Shown here: piece after piece, positions 17,602 through 27,377 of the stretch
How the letters are laid out: every line of letters begins with the position of its first letter
Position numbering within the stretch: position 1 is the first letter of the stretch
From: Pseudomonas sp. ACN8
GTDB lineage: Bacteria > Pseudomonadota > Gammaproteobacteria > Pseudomonadales > Pseudomonadaceae
NCBI RefSeq assembly: GCF_002303925.1
Contig: NZ_MRCS01000020.1
Location: 43,233-107,232, forward strand
Length of the DNA: 64,000 nt
Direction: 5' to 3'
The notes under the pieces: model-generated
Database searches by the model: none
What the model saw: only the letters and a program-made list of their open reading frames with translations
Told to the model about the DNA's origin: nothing
Translations under genes and position numbers: made by a program

Positions 17602-18939
17602 TTAGATCTGTTCTGCCCACAGATCGTATTCGTCGGCGTCGGTCACTTTGCACCAGACCTTGTCGCCCGGCTTGAGGTTGCTGCCGTTGTCGATGAATAC
17701 GTTGCCGTCGATTTCCGGGGCATCGAAGAAGCAGCGGCCCACCGCGCCTTGCTCGTCGACTTCATCGACCAGCACTTCGATCTCACGGCCGATGCGCATT
17801 TGCAGGCGCGCCGAGCTGATGGCCTGCTGGTGCGCCATGAAGCGCTCCCAGCGGTCCTGCTTGACGTCGTCCGGGACGACTTCCAGGTCCAGGTCATTGG
17901 CCGGTGCACCTTCTACCGGCGAGTACTGGAAGCAGCCGACGCGGTCGAGCTGGGCTTCGGTCAGCCAGTTCAGCAGGTACTGGAAGTCTTCTTCGGTTTC
18001 ACCCGGGAAGCCGACGATGAAGGTCGAACGGATGATCAGGTCCGGGCAGATTTCACGCCAGTTCTTGATGCGGGCCAGGGTCTTGTCTTCGAAGGCCGGG
18101 CGTTTCATCGACTTCAGCACTTTCGGGCTGGCGTGCTGGAAGGGGATGTCCAGGTACGGCAGGATCTTGCCGGCGGCCATCAGCGGGATCAGCTCGTCAA
18201 CGTGCGGGTACGGATAAACGTAGTGCAGGCGCACCCAGACGCCGAGGGTGCTCAGGGCTTCGCAGAGTTCGGTCATGCGGGTTTTCACCGGCGCGCCGTT
18301 CCAGAAACCGGTGCGGTATTTCACATCGACGCCGTAGGCGCTGGTGTCCTGGGAGATCACCAACAGTTCCTTGACACCGGACTTGACCAGGCGCTGGGCC
18401 TCGTCGAGCACGTCGCCGACCGGACGGCTGACCAGCTTGCCGCGCATCGACGGGATGATGCAGAAGCTGCAGCTGTGGTTGCAACCTTCGGAAATCTTCA
18501 GGTACGCGTAGTGGCGCGGGGTCAGCTTGATGCCTTGTGGCGGCACCAGGTCGATCAGCGGGTTGTGGTCCTGGCGCGGCGGCACGACTTCGTGCACGGC
18601 GTTGACCACTTGCTCGTACTGCTGCGGGCCGGTCACGGCCAGCACGCTCGGGTGTACGTTGCGAATGTTGCCTTCTTCGACGCCCATGCAGCCGGTCACG
18701 ATGACCTTGCCGTTTTCCTTGATGGCTTCGCCGATCACTTCCAGGGACTCGGCCTTGGCCGAATCGATGAAGCCGCACGTGTTGACTACCACGACGTCGG
18801 CGTCCTGGTAGGTCGACACCACGTCATAGCCTTCCATGCGCAGCTGGGTAAGGATGCGCTCGGAGTCGACCAGTGCTTTGGGGCAACCCAGGGATACGAA
18901 GCCAACCTTTGGATTGGCCGGCGCAGGAGTGGTGGACAT
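17602..18939 (-). CDS. rimO: Ribosomal protein S12 methylthiotransferase RimO
   Basis: A 445-residue radical-SAM enzyme that adds a methylthio group to Asp89 of ribosomal protein S12. The N-terminal methylthiotransferase domain carries cluster cysteines C19, C55 and C84. The radical-SAM motif C153-x3-C157-x2-C160 lies in [17 protein letters not shown], and a C-terminal TRAM domain follows ([18 protein letters not shown]). The length is typical. It is divergent from kup with a 293-base gap. Confidence 0.98.
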   Translation of the reverse strand: MSTTPAPANPKVGFVSLGCPKALVDSERILTQLRMEGYDVVSTYQDADVVVVNTCGFIDSAKAESLEVIGEAIKENGKVIVTGCMGVEEGNIRNVHPSVLAVTGPQQYEQVVNAVHEVVPPRQDHNPLIDLVPPQGIKLTPRHYAYLKISEGCNHSCSFCIIPSMRGKLVSRPVGDVLDEAQRLVKSGVKELLVISQDTSAYGVDVKYRTGFWNGAPVKTRMTELCEALSTLGVWVRLHYVYPYPHVDELIPLMAAGKILPYLDIPFQHASPKVLKSMKRPAFEDKTLARIKNWREICPDLIIRSTFIVGFPGETEEDFQYLLNWLTEAQLDRVGCFQYSPVEGAPANDLDLEVVPDDVKQDRWERFMAHQQAISSARLQMRIGREIEVLVDEVDEQGAVGRCFFDAPEIDGNVFIDNGSNLKPGDKVWCKVTDADEYDLWAEQI

Positions 18940-19232
18940 GTCTAACCTCGGTATTTTGTGACGCCGCTTGCCGGGCAGGGCAAAACCGACGGACGGGCGC
19001 TTGAACGGCGCCTCTGATCAAAAAGTGCGCAATTCTAGCGATGAGTCGTTCACTTGACCAGCTTTATGCAGGGAAATACGACGAGTGCTGCGTTATGCTT
19101 CGCGCCGTTACGCTTTACTGTTTTTTTACAGTCAACAAAACGTCTGTAACGTGAAGTAAAACAGCGCATGCTGCACGACAAAGCATAGTGCTTCTTTGAA
19201 AGAAGCCCGGGTCTGAGAATCAGGAGTGGTGG

Positions 19233-21134
19233 ATGGGTCAGGCAAGTAGTCAGGCTGCAGGTGCCGAGCATTCGGCGGTCAAGCCGATCGGCATGCTGGT
19301 CGCGGCAGTCGGGGTGGTTTATGGCGATATCGGCACCAGTCCGTTGTACACCCTCAAGGAAGTGTTTTCCGGTGGCTATGGCGTACCGGTCAACCATGAC
19401 GGCGTGCTGGGGATCCTGGCACTCATTTTCTGGTCGCTGATCTGGGTTGTGTCGATCAAGTACATGATGTTCGTACTGCGCGCCGACAACCAGGGCGAAG
19501 GCGGGATCATGGCCTTGACCGCGCTGGCCCGGCGGGCGGCGGCGGGGCACGCCAAATTGCGCATGTTGCTGGTGGTCTGCGGACTGATCGGCGCGGCGTT
19601 GTTCTATGGCGACAGCATGATCACCCCGGCGATCTCCGTACTGTCGGCGATTGAAGGCCTGGGGCTGGCCTTCGAAGGCATCGACCATTGGGTCGTGCCG
19701 CTGTCACTGGTGGTACTTGTCGCGTTGTTTCTGATCCAGCGTCACGGCACGGCGCGCATCGGCATTCTGTTCGGGCCGATCATGGTCACCTGGTTCCTTG
19801 TGCTGGGTGCATTGGGCGTCTATGGCATCAGCCAGCATCCGGAAGTCCTGCAAGCGATGAACCCGGTGTGGGGCGTACGTTTCTTCATCGACCACCCGGG
19901 CATGGGCGTGACAATTCTCGGCGCTGTAGTACTGGCATTGACCGGTGCCGAAGCGCTGTACGCGGACATGGGCCACTTCGGCCGCAAGCCGATCGCTCGT
20001 GCCTGGTTCATCCTCGTGCTGCCGGCGCTGGTGTTGAACTATTTTGGTCAGGGTGCCTTGCTGTTGGGTGACCCGGAAGCTGCCCGTAACCCGTTCTATC
20101 TGCTGGCACCGAACTGGGCATTGCTCCCGCTGGTCGGCCTGTCGACCCTGGCCACGGTGATCGCCTCGCAAGCGGTGATTTCCGGTGCGTTTTCCCTGAC
20201 CCGTCAGGCGATCCAGCTCGGTTACATTCCGCGCATGCACATCCGGCACACCTCCAGTGCCGAACAGGGCCAGATCTACATCGGCGCGGTGAACTGGGCG
20301 CTGATGGTCGGCGTGGTGTTGTTGGTGCTGGGTTTCGAATCCTCCGGCGCCCTGGCCTCGGCCTACGGTGTGGCGGTGACCGGGACCATGCTGATGACCA
20401 CCATCCTGGTGTCGGCCGTGATTTTGCTGTTGTGGAAATGGCCACCGCTTCTCGCCGTTCCGCTGTTGCTCGGTTTCCTGCTGGTGGATGGCCTGTACTT
20501 CGCCGCCAACGTGCCGAAAATCGTTCAGGGCGGTGCATTCCCGGTCATCGCCGGTTTCGCGCTGTTTGTGTTGATGACCACCTGGAAACGCGGCAAGCAG
20601 TTGCTTGTCGAGCGTATCGATGAGGGTGGCTTGCCGCTGCCGATCTTCATCAGCAGCATTGCCGTACAGCCTCCACATCGTGTTCAGGGCACTGCGGTGT
20701 TCCTGACGGCACGGCCGGATGCCGTACCCCACGCGCTGTTGCACAACCTGCTGCATAACCAGGTGCTGCACGAGCGAGTGGTGCTGCTGACGGTGGTGTA
20801 CGAAGACATCCCGCGGGTGCCGCCAACACGACGGTTCGAGGTCGATGCCTACGGCGAAGGTTTCTATCGGGTAATTCTGCATTTCGGCTTTACCGACGAG
20901 CCGGACGTACCGAAGGCGTTGAAACTGTGTCATCTCGAAGAGCTGGACTTCAGCCCGATGCGCACCACCTACTTCCTCAGCCGCGAAACGGTCATCGCCT
21001 CCAAACTCGAAGGCATGTCGCGCTGGCGTGAGGCGTTGTTTGCGTTCATGTTGCAGAACGCCAACGGCAATCTGCGTTTCTTCAATCTGCCGCTGAACCG
21101 GGTGATTGAACTGGGGACGCAGGTGGAGATGTAG
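19233..21134 (+). CDS. kup: Low-affinity potassium transporter Kup
   Basis: A 633-residue inner-membrane K+/H+ symporter with about 12 transmembrane segments. Family stretches include [49 protein letters not shown] and [10 protein letters not shown]-terminal cytoplasmic domain of about 180 residues follows ([15 protein letters not shown]). The ATG has a GGAG-type site (CAGGAGTGGTGG). Its TAG stop is formed by the first bases of a REP element (GTAGGAGCG). Confidence 0.97.
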   Translation: MGQASSQAAGAEHSAVKPIGMLVAAVGVVYGDIGTSPLYTLKEVFSGGYGVPVNHDGVLGILALIFWSLIWVVSIKYMMFVLRADNQGEGGIMALTALARRAAAGHAKLRMLLVVCGLIGAALFYGDSMITPAISVLSAIEGLGLAFEGIDHWVVPLSLVVLVALFLIQRHGTARIGILFGPIMVTWFLVLGALGVYGISQHPEVLQAMNPVWGVRFFIDHPGMGVTILGAVVLALTGAEALYADMGHFGRKPIARAWFILVLPALVLNYFGQGALLLGDPEAARNPFYLLAPNWALLPLVGLSTLATVIASQAVISGAFSLTRQAIQLGYIPRMHIRHTSSAEQGQIYIGAVNWALMVGVVLLVLGFESSGALASAYGVAVTGTMLMTTILVSAVILLLWKWPPLLAVPLLLGFLLVDGLYFAANVPKIVQGGAFPVIAGFALFVLMTTWKRGKQLLVERIDEGGLPLPIFISSIAVQPPHRVQGTAVFLTARPDAVPHALLHNLLHNQVLHERVVLLTVVYEDIPRVPPTRRFEVDAYGEGFYRVILHFGFTDEPDVPKALKLCHLEELDFSPMRTTYFLSRETVIASKLEGMSRWREALFAFMLQNANGNLRFFNLPLNRVIELGTQVEM

Positions 21135-21230
21135 GAGCGAGCTTGCTCGCGATGAACCTGAGATCACCACTGGGTGTCAGGTGTTCAGCGTTATCGTTGA
21201 AGACCATCGCGAGCAGGCTCGCTCCTACAG
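21131..21230. repeat. REPIN overlapping the kup stop codon
   Basis: REP copies at 21131-21153 and 21205-21230. The kup stop TAG (21132-21134) is part of the left REP. Confidence 0.9.
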
Positions 21231-21249
21231 GGATTTGTGGCGTTGAATG

Positions 21250-21288
21250 AAAAAGCCCCCGCTATCGTGAGATGGCGGGGGCTTTTCT
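21250..21288. terminator. Bidirectional terminator between kup and the lipid hydrolase gene
   Basis: AAAAGCCCCCGC (21251-21262) pairs with GCGGGGGCTTTT (21275-21286), with A and T runs on both sides. Confidence 0.88.
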
Positions 21289-21303
21289 TCAGCGAGGCTC
21301 AGA

Positions 21304-22599
21304 TCACTCTTGAGCTTCTGCTTCTTTGGCTTGCCGCTTCTCGATCACATCCACCAGACGCTTGGCCAGCGCCGGGTAGTTCTCGTCGAAGTGGTGGCCG
21401 CCAGGCAGCTTGATGGCTTCACCCACCGCGGTCTTGTCGGTGCAGCCGCTTTCGTCGGTTTCTTCTTCGCCGTAGATGCACACCACTTTGGCGGCTGGCA
21501 GCTTGGCCATTTCCGGGCCGGTGGCGGCTTCCTTGCCGGCATTGCCGAGCCAGCCTTCGACTTCGATCTCGAAGCTGCCGGTACGGGCGAAGGCCAGCAG
21601 GATGATCGCATCGACGCGTTGCTGCTCCGACTCGGCCAGACGGTTGTAGATCGCCGGCAGTACGTCGGCGCCGAACGAGTAGCCGGTCAGGATGAAGCGC
21701 TTGGTGCCCCATTTCTGCCGGTAGTGTTGCATCAGTTCAGCCAGATCCAGCGCGCTTTGTTCCGGGCTCTTGTGCTGCCAGTAGTAGCGCAGGGTGTCGA
21801 TGCCGACCACCGGGTAGCCGATCTTGGCCATTTCGCCCGCCACGTCGCGGTCGAGGTCGCGCCAGCCGCCGTCACCGGAAAGGAACAGGGTCACGGTGTC
21901 CCTGGCCTGGCCCGCCGGCACTTCGACCACCGGAATCTGCAGGCCGCCCGCAGCTTTGTCGCCGCCGACGAGGATCTTGCGCAGTTCGTTGTTCAGCACT
22001 TGCGGCAGGTTGATGTCGTAGTCGCTGATGCTGGTTTCGGCGTTCGGTTGGTCACGCACGAAGCCGGCACTGGTATCGTCCGGATTGTCGTTCCACGCCG
22101 CCAGCCAGTGGCCGTGGGCGGCGCTTTTCGGCAACAGGTGCGTGCAGCCGCCCTTTTCCAGGGCCAGGTCGACCGAGACGGCGTAGGCCTTGTCGTCCTT
22201 TTGCTCGGACAACCAGCGCCAGGCCAGCACGGCGCCAGGGCCGATGCCGCTGACCAGGGTCGCCGGGCCTTTGAGTTCCCGCAGTCCCGATTGCAGGGCA
22301 CGGCTTTGCAGCAGGCAGTCCTTGGGCAGGATCACCTGGACAATTTGCGCCGAACCACTGCGGCTCAGGGTGATCAATTGCTTGTCGCTGAGTTTCTGGT
22401 CTTCGTTGACCGCCACCAGCACTTGGGCGTGTGGCGTGGTGCCGGGGATGACGCGGGTCATGGCCGCACCCTCGGCCGGGGTCAGCAATTGGAGGGTCGG
22501 TTCCGGTGCCGGGCGTTTCAGGTACCAGAAACCGCCACCGAGAATCAGGGCCACTATCACCAGCGTGCCCAATACATACCGCAAGGAGCGTTGAATCAT
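21304..22599 (-). CDS. AcvB/VirJ family hydrolase, probable alanyl-phosphatidylglycerol hydrolase (PA0919-like)
   Basis: 431 residues. An N-terminal hydrophobic segment (about 5-27) anchors or exports it to the periplasm. The alpha/beta-hydrolase domain in the C-terminal half has the strand FLSGDGGWRDLDRD, nucleophile elbow GYSFGAD and a final His in PGGHHFDEN. In P. aeruginosa the gene after mprF (PA0919) encodes a periplasmic enzyme that removes alanine from Ala-PG, balancing MprF. Here the same pair is kept: the start overlaps the mprF stop by one base (TGATG), so translation is probably coupled. Confidence 0.83.
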   Translation of the reverse strand: MIQRSLRYVLGTLVIVALILGGGFWYLKRPAPEPTLQLLTPAEGAAMTRVIPGTTPHAQVLVAVNEDQKLSDKQLITLSRSGSAQIVQVILPKDCLLQSRALQSGLRELKGPATLVSGIGPGAVLAWRWLSEQKDDKAYAVSVDLALEKGGCTHLLPKSAAHGHWLAAWNDNPDDTSAGFVRDQPNAETSISDYDINLPQVLNNELRKILVGGDKAAGGLQIPVVEVPAGQARDTVTLFLSGDGGWRDLDRDVAGEMAKIGYPVVGIDTLRYYWQHKSPEQSALDLAELMQHYRQKWGTKRFILTGYSFGADVLPAIYNRLAESEQQRVDAIILLAFARTGSFEIEVEGWLGNAGKEAATGPEMAKLPAAKVVCIYGEEETDESGCTDKTAVGEAIKLPGGHHFDENYPALAKRLVDVIEKRQAKEAEAQE

Positions 22600-25241
22600 C
22601 AGCGTTTCACCAATCCGGTCAAGCCGCCCGCGATCAGGGCGGCAGTGTCGGCCAGCGCAACCAGCGGATCGAGTCCGGCGGGCACGGCCATATAACGGGG
22701 TTCCCAATCAGGCTGGAACTTGTCTTTGAAGCGGCGCAAGCCCTGGAAGTTGTACAGCTGCTCACCACGGCGGAATACCATCGAGCCCAGGCGCTGGGTC
22801 AATGGCGCGCCGCGACGGGGTTGCAACCCCGACAACGGCACCATGCCCAGGCTGAAACGCGCGTATCCATGGTTTTTATAATGCTGAATCAGGCCGACCA
22901 TCATGAACTCCATGGTCAGCTTCGGGGCGTCCGGGTGCGCGCGCATCAGGTCGAGGCTGGCCAGGTCGTGGCCGTAGGTCTCGAGCAGGTTGGCGAACGC
23001 CACCGGGCGTCCTTCAAAGCGAATCACCGCGATGCGGAAATGCTTGAGGTAGTCATCGCTGAAGCGGCCGAGCGAGAAGCCTTTCTCGCGGACGTTCTTG
23101 CCGGTCAGCCAGGCATCGGAAATCACCTTGAGCTCATCCATCGGTGCCTGCCCCGGCTCATGGATTTCCAGGGACAGGCCGTCCCGGGTGCCACGGTTCC
23201 AGGTGTAGCGCAGGTCCTTCATCTCTTTGCCCTTGGCTTCGAGATCAAAACGCTTGAGGTCGACCCGGGCTTCTTCGCCGAGCTTGATCGCGGTCAGGCC
23301 GATGTCCATGTAGTACGGCAGGTTCTCGGCGCGCACTTGATAGAACACGGGACGGGCGTGGTGGATGTCGCACAGGTCGCGGAACTGCCAGATCATTTCC
23401 GCCCGTTGCTGGCCCGGGCCGATCGGGTCATACAACGCTACCAGGCTGCGGCCGCGACGGGCATACATCAGGAAGGCTTCGTCATTGGGGTGAAATAGCA
23501 GCGCCTTGTCACCGGTCAGGGCCAGGCCGCCATCCGGTTGGGCCGATGCCATGAGGATCTTGCTGGCGCGCTCCAGTTCGTCGGGCGTGGGCAGGTGAAT
23601 GACCGGACGCGCGGTGCGCAACAACCAGGTCAGGGACACCACCACCAGCAGCACGGCAGCCCCGAGCAGCGAGCGCAGGCCGCGAGGGGCGTCAGCGTCG
23701 AGGGTGAACTGCCACCAGAGTTGGTGGCTGTACGGAACGTCCTGGTAGGCGAACAGCAGCAGCCACATCGACGCACCGAGTACGCACAGGCTAGCCACCA
23801 GGTACAACGGCGAGAACGGTACTTCGGTCAGGCGGCTGGGGCGATAGAACGAGCGGCGGAATACCCCCAGCAGGCTCGCCGTCAGCACCATCAGGCTGGC
23901 TTCTTCCCAGTCGAAGCCTTTGAGCAGCGAGAGCAGGGCGCCGACCAGCAACAGAATGGTGGTCAACATCCACGCGGCCGACAGCCGGCGACGCAGCCCC
24001 TGGGCCAGCAGCAGGCAAAGCACACCGACCAGGCTGGCACCGAAGTGCGAAGCATCGACCAGTCGATGGGGGATCAGAAAACCGATGTGTTCCAGGCGGG
24101 TATCGATTTCCGGGGTGGCGCCGGAGAACAGCAGGACAACGCCGGACAGGAACACCAGCACTGCCAGTATCGGTGCCGCCAGGCCCGAGGCCGCGCGCAA
24201 CGTCTGGCGTGTCTGGAACAGGCGTTGACCTTCGTTGACCAGCAACAACAGGCAGGCCACCAGCAGGGGCAAGACCACATAGATCAAGCGATAGAGCAGC
24301 AGGGCAGCCGCCAGTGGCGCAGCGCCAAGGGTGTCGGAAAACGCCGCCAGCAAAATGGCTTCGAACACCCCGACACCGCCCGGCACATGGCTGAGCACGC
24401 CGGCGGCCAGGGCCAGCAGGTAAACCAGAAGGAACGCACCGAAGGGTGGCGTTTCCGGCAGCAGTAGATAGAGCACGGTCGCGGCGGCCGCTACGTCCAG
24501 AGCGGTGATGACCAATTGCAGGAAGGTCAAGCGACGCCCGGGCAGGCGCAAGGTGCGGCGCCCGACCCTGACCAGCAGGTTGTCCGGGTAAGGCTGATCC
24601 GGCAGCCGACGACGGTAGATACCGATGGCCAACCCGGAAAACAGTACGAGCACGGCGGTCGCCACTACGCCCAACAACGTCTGGGAGAGTCCCAGGGCGG
24701 AGGACGCCGCTGGCAGGTCGCTGAGCGTCGCCAGGGCAGCCAGCGGTGGCAGGGCGCAACCCAGCGAGAGGCTGGCGAACAACGTCATGCGGGCGACTTC
24801 AGCCGCTCCCAGGCCATGGCGGGCATAGAGGCGATAGCGGACAGAACCGCCCGACAGCATTGAAAGACCGATGGCGTTGCCGATGGCAAAGGCCGTGAAC
24901 CCACCCAGCGCCAGCTCACGCGGTGCCAGGCTCACCCCGGCATAGCGGCTGGCCGACCATTCGTAGCCGAGCAGAATGATGAAGCCCGCCACGGTCGCGC
25001 CCAGTGCGCCCATCAAGGCAGGTTTCGGAATCTCGAGGATCGAGTCGTGCAGCGCGTCAAGGTCGAGTTCGCTCAACAGGTGGCGACAGGCAATCAGCGC
25101 GATCGCGAACAGCAGCAGGGTGACCGCCAGACCAATGGGTTGACGGTACTTGCTCAATCGATCAAGCAGGCGCAAACGCTCGGCATTGATCGGTTGTGTC
25201 GCTGTGACAGTGTCTTGTGAATCAGACGAGTTGGCGCGCAT
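22599..25241 (-). CDS. mprF: Bifunctional aminoacyl-phosphatidylglycerol synthase/flippase MprF
   Basis: An 880-residue inner-membrane protein. The N-terminal two thirds hold about 13-14 transmembrane helices (flippase, DUF470 type, with SGGSVRYRLYARHGL and HVPGGVGVFEA). The C-terminal third is the soluble DUF2156 synthase domain (HPNDEAFLMYARRGRSLVALYDPIG; TWNRGTRDGLSLEIHEPG; FSLGMVPLSGL). It transfers an amino acid from charged tRNA to PG and flips the lipid, reducing sensitivity to cationic peptides and acid. In Pseudomonas the amino acid is alanine. The ATG at 25241 is preceded by an AGAGGTG site; a TTG one codon earlier is unlikely. Confidence 0.95.
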   Translation of the reverse strand: MRANSSDSQDTVTATQPINAERLRLLDRLSKYRQPIGLAVTLLLFAIALIACRHLLSELDLDALHDSILEIPKPALMGALGATVAGFIILLGYEWSASRYAGVSLAPRELALGGFTAFAIGNAIGLSMLSGGSVRYRLYARHGLGAAEVARMTLFASLSLGCALPPLAALATLSDLPAASSALGLSQTLLGVVATAVLVLFSGLAIGIYRRRLPDQPYPDNLLVRVGRRTLRLPGRRLTFLQLVITALDVAAAATVLYLLLPETPPFGAFLLVYLLALAAGVLSHVPGGVGVFEAILLAAFSDTLGAAPLAAALLLYRLIYVVLPLLVACLLLLVNEGQRLFQTRQTLRAASGLAAPILAVLVFLSGVVLLFSGATPEIDTRLEHIGFLIPHRLVDASHFGASLVGVLCLLLAQGLRRRLSAAWMLTTILLLVGALLSLLKGFDWEEASLMVLTASLLGVFRRSFYRPSRLTEVPFSPLYLVASLCVLGASMWLLLFAYQDVPYSHQLWWQFTLDADAPRGLRSLLGAAVLLVVVSLTWLLRTARPVIHLPTPDELERASKILMASAQPDGGLALTGDKALLFHPNDEAFLMYARRGRSLVALYDPIGPGQQRAEMIWQFRDLCDIHHARPVFYQVRAENLPYYMDIGLTAIKLGEEARVDLKRFDLEAKGKEMKDLRYTWNRGTRDGLSLEIHEPGQAPMDELKVISDAWLTGKNVREKGFSLGRFSDDYLKHFRIAVIRFEGRPVAFANLLETYGHDLASLDLMRAHPDAPKLTMEFMMVGLIQHYKNHGYARFSLGMVPLSGLQPRRGAPLTQRLGSMVFRRGEQLYNFQGLRRFKDKFQPDWEPRYMAVPAGLDPLVALADTAALIAGGLTGLVKR

Positions 25242-25482
25242 CAATCACCTCTTGGATTGTGCGCGACAGGATGGAGGTATCCAGCCAAGTTACCAATCCC
25301 TGTAGAAAAAAATAATCACAAATATTAACGCCTATCACCCGGCAACAGGGGCGGCGCGTTATCAGTCGTGGAGGCTTCCGGCTGTGATGGAGCATAGTCG
25401 GCGCCTCGGCGCATGGGGGACCCCGAATAGCTCGCTACACAGTGACAGGCCATTGTTGCGAAAGGACTTTTTCAACAGATAC

Positions 25483-25514
25483 AAAAAAGGCCACTCTTTC
25501 GAGTAGCCTTTTTT
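25483..25514 (-). terminator. Terminator of tRNA-fMet copy 1
   Basis: On the minus strand, AAAAAAGGC-t-ACTC gaaa GAGT-g-GCCTTTTTT directly follows the tRNA. An identical copy lies at 25792-25823. Confidence 0.9.
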
Positions 25515-25520
25515 GATGTT

Positions 25521-25597
<77 letters not shown>

Positions 25598-25610
25598 TCT
25601 GTGTGGCGGC

Positions 25611-25638
25611 ATTCTATAGAGATACGCCGGGGTGTCAA
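25611..25638 (-). promoter_or_regulatory. Promoter of tRNA-fMet copy 1
   Basis: On the minus strand TTGACA (25638-25633), 16 bases, TAGAAT (25616-25611), then the tRNA 5' end 13 bases on. A strong sigma-70 type promoter. Confidence 0.88.
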
Positions 25639-25791
25639 CCGTTAATCCTGAAGCAGGTCAAATAAATGTTGAATCGCGTCAAACGGTCGCAGGGGTGGCC
25701 TAAGTTTCGGAATCAGAACGATTTCCGGTTTCGGTCTGTTTGAGCGTCCAGGGCTTGTTTCGGCGTTCGGTGCTACAAAATGAGCGCGCAC

Positions 25792-25823
25792 AAAAAAGGC
25801 CACTCTTTCGAGTAGCCTTTTTT
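25792..25823 (-). terminator. Terminator of tRNA-fMet copy 2
   Basis: Identical to the terminator at 25483-25514. Confidence 0.9.
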
Positions 25824-25829
25824 GATGTT

Positions 25830-25906
<77 letters not shown>

Positions 25907-25918
25907 TCTGTGTGGCTC

Positions 25919-25946
25919 ATTCTATAGAGATGCGCTCGGGTGTCAA
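25919..25946 (-). promoter_or_regulatory. Promoter of tRNA-fMet copy 2
   Basis: On the minus strand TTGACA (25946-25941), a 16-base spacer with several changes relative to copy 1, then TAGAAT (25924-25919). Confidence 0.88.
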
Positions 25947-26123
25947 CCTCCAATTCCGATAAAACCTCTTCCTGTTCAATCGGTTAGCGTTAAAAATGGG
26001 AGGTCGACCGGTCTGTAAGGCAAGTAGCGTAAGGCCTGCGCGTCTATTGAAAGTAATTTTTCGATTGAAAAAATAAATTCACAATCGACTCTTCCTACGA
26101 TTGAAAAAGAACATTCAGACTAC

Positions 26124-26139
26124 TGGTGCTATATACAGG
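26124..26139 (+). promoter_or_regulatory. LexA (SOS) box of dinB
   Basis: CTGGTGCTATATACAG matches CTG-N10-CAG and lies 67 bases before the chosen dinB start. It resembles the recA box (both CTGG...TATACAGGTGT). Confidence 0.88.
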
Positions 26140-26206
26140 TGTCGGTGAGATACTGTTTGTCCGGCACGCCATGACGCCTTTTCTTTGCCATGAACACGGC
26201 TTTGCT

Positions 26207-27268
26207 ATGACCCAACGCAAAATCATCCACGTCGATTGCGACTGTTTCTATGCCGCCATCGAGATGCGCGACGACCCACGCCTCGCCGGTAAACCACTGG
26301 CGGTAGGTGGGTCGGCGGACCGGCGCGGGGTGATCGCTACCTGCAATTATGAGGCGCGAGCGTACGGGGTGCGTTCGGCGATGTCCTCCGGGCATGCCTT
26401 GAAGCTGTGCCCGGACCTGACCATCGTCAAGCCACGCATGGACGCCTATAGAGAAGCGTCCAGGGAAATTCACACGATCTTTCGCGATTACACCGAGATC
26501 ATCGAACCGCTCTCGCTCGATGAGGCGTACCTCGATGTGTCGGACAGCGCGCATTTCGCCGGCAGTGCAACGCGAATCGCCCAGGACATCCGGCGCCGGG
26601 TCTCCAACCAGTTGCATATCACCGTGTCGGCGGGCGTGGCGCCGAACAAGTTTCTGGCCAAGATCGCCAGTGACTGGAAAAAGCCCAACGGCCTGTTTGT
26701 CATCACTCCGGACCAGGTCGAGGACTTTGTCAGTGGCTTGCCGGTGAGCAAGTTGCACGGGGTCGGCAAAGTCACCGCCGACAAGCTCGGCAAGCTGGGT
26801 ATCACCGATTGCCTGCAATTGCGCGAGTGGGACAAGTTGGCACTGGTGCGTGAATTCGGCAGCTTTGGCGAGCGACTCTGGAGCCTGGCCCGTGGGATCG
26901 ATGACCGCGTGGTGCACAACGACAGTCGTCGTCAGTCGATCAGTGTCGAAAATACCTACGACGTCGATCTGCCGGACCTGAAGAGCTGTCTGGACAAGTT
27001 GCCCGAGCTGCTGGAGACCCTGGCGGGTCGCATGGCGCGGATCGACAGCAGCTATCGTCCGGGCAAACCATTCGTCAAAGTGAAGTTCCACGACTTCACC
27101 CAGACGACATTGGAGCAGGCCGGGGCAGGGCGGGATCTGGGGAGTTATCAGTTGATGCTGACCCAGGCCTTCAATCGCGGTGGTAAAGCGGTGCGGTTGC
27201 TGGGTGTCGGCGTGCGGCTGGAGGATTTGCGGGGCGGGTTCGAGCAGATGGAGTTGTTTGAACGGTAG
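26207..27268 (+). CDS. dinB: DNA polymerase IV (DinB)
   Basis: A 353-residue Y-family translesion polymerase. Catalytic motifs are HVDCDCFYAAIEM (first Asp) and SLDEAYLDVS (Asp-Glu), with the helix-hairpin-helix/thumb region LPVSKLHGVGKVTADKLGKLG and a little-finger domain at the C-terminus. It lacks an obvious QLxLF clamp motif, but the C-terminal QMELFER could serve. Start MTQRKIIHVDCD is preferred over upstream in-frame starts, one of which lies inside the LexA box. Confidence 0.96.
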   Translation: MTQRKIIHVDCDCFYAAIEMRDDPRLAGKPLAVGGSADRRGVIATCNYEARAYGVRSAMSSGHALKLCPDLTIVKPRMDAYREASREIHTIFRDYTEIIEPLSLDEAYLDVSDSAHFAGSATRIAQDIRRRVSNQLHITVSAGVAPNKFLAKIASDWKKPNGLFVITPDQVEDFVSGLPVSKLHGVGKVTADKLGKLGITDCLQLREWDKLALVREFGSFGERLWSLARGIDDRVVHNDSRRQSISVENTYDVDLPDLKSCLDKLPELLETLAGRMARIDSSYRPGKPFVKVKFHDFTQTTLEQAGAGRDLGSYQLMLTQAFNRGGKAVRLLGVGVRLEDLRGGFEQMELFER

Positions 27269-27292
27269 TTGGGTGGTGAGTTTGCGGGCCTC

Positions 27293-27366
27293 TTCGCGAG
27301 CAGGCTCGCCCCCACAGGGATTTGAATGTTCACAAATCCAATGTGGGGGCGAGCCTGCTCGCGAAG
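27293..27366. repeat. REPIN (short spacer)
   Basis: REP copies at 27293-27316 and 27341-27366 with the variant GGGGGCGAGCCTGCTCGCGAA and only a 24-base spacer. Confidence 0.88.
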
Positions 27367-27377
27367 CTTTTTGGCTC

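Noticed and set aside
19114..19127. CTGTTTTTTTACAG upstream of kup as a LexA box
   Set aside because: The spacing is CTG-N8-CAG, not CTG-N10-CAG, and kup is not an SOS gene.
19704..21170. 488-codon frame opposite kup
   Set aside because: His/Gln-rich antisense artefact of the Kup membrane sequence.
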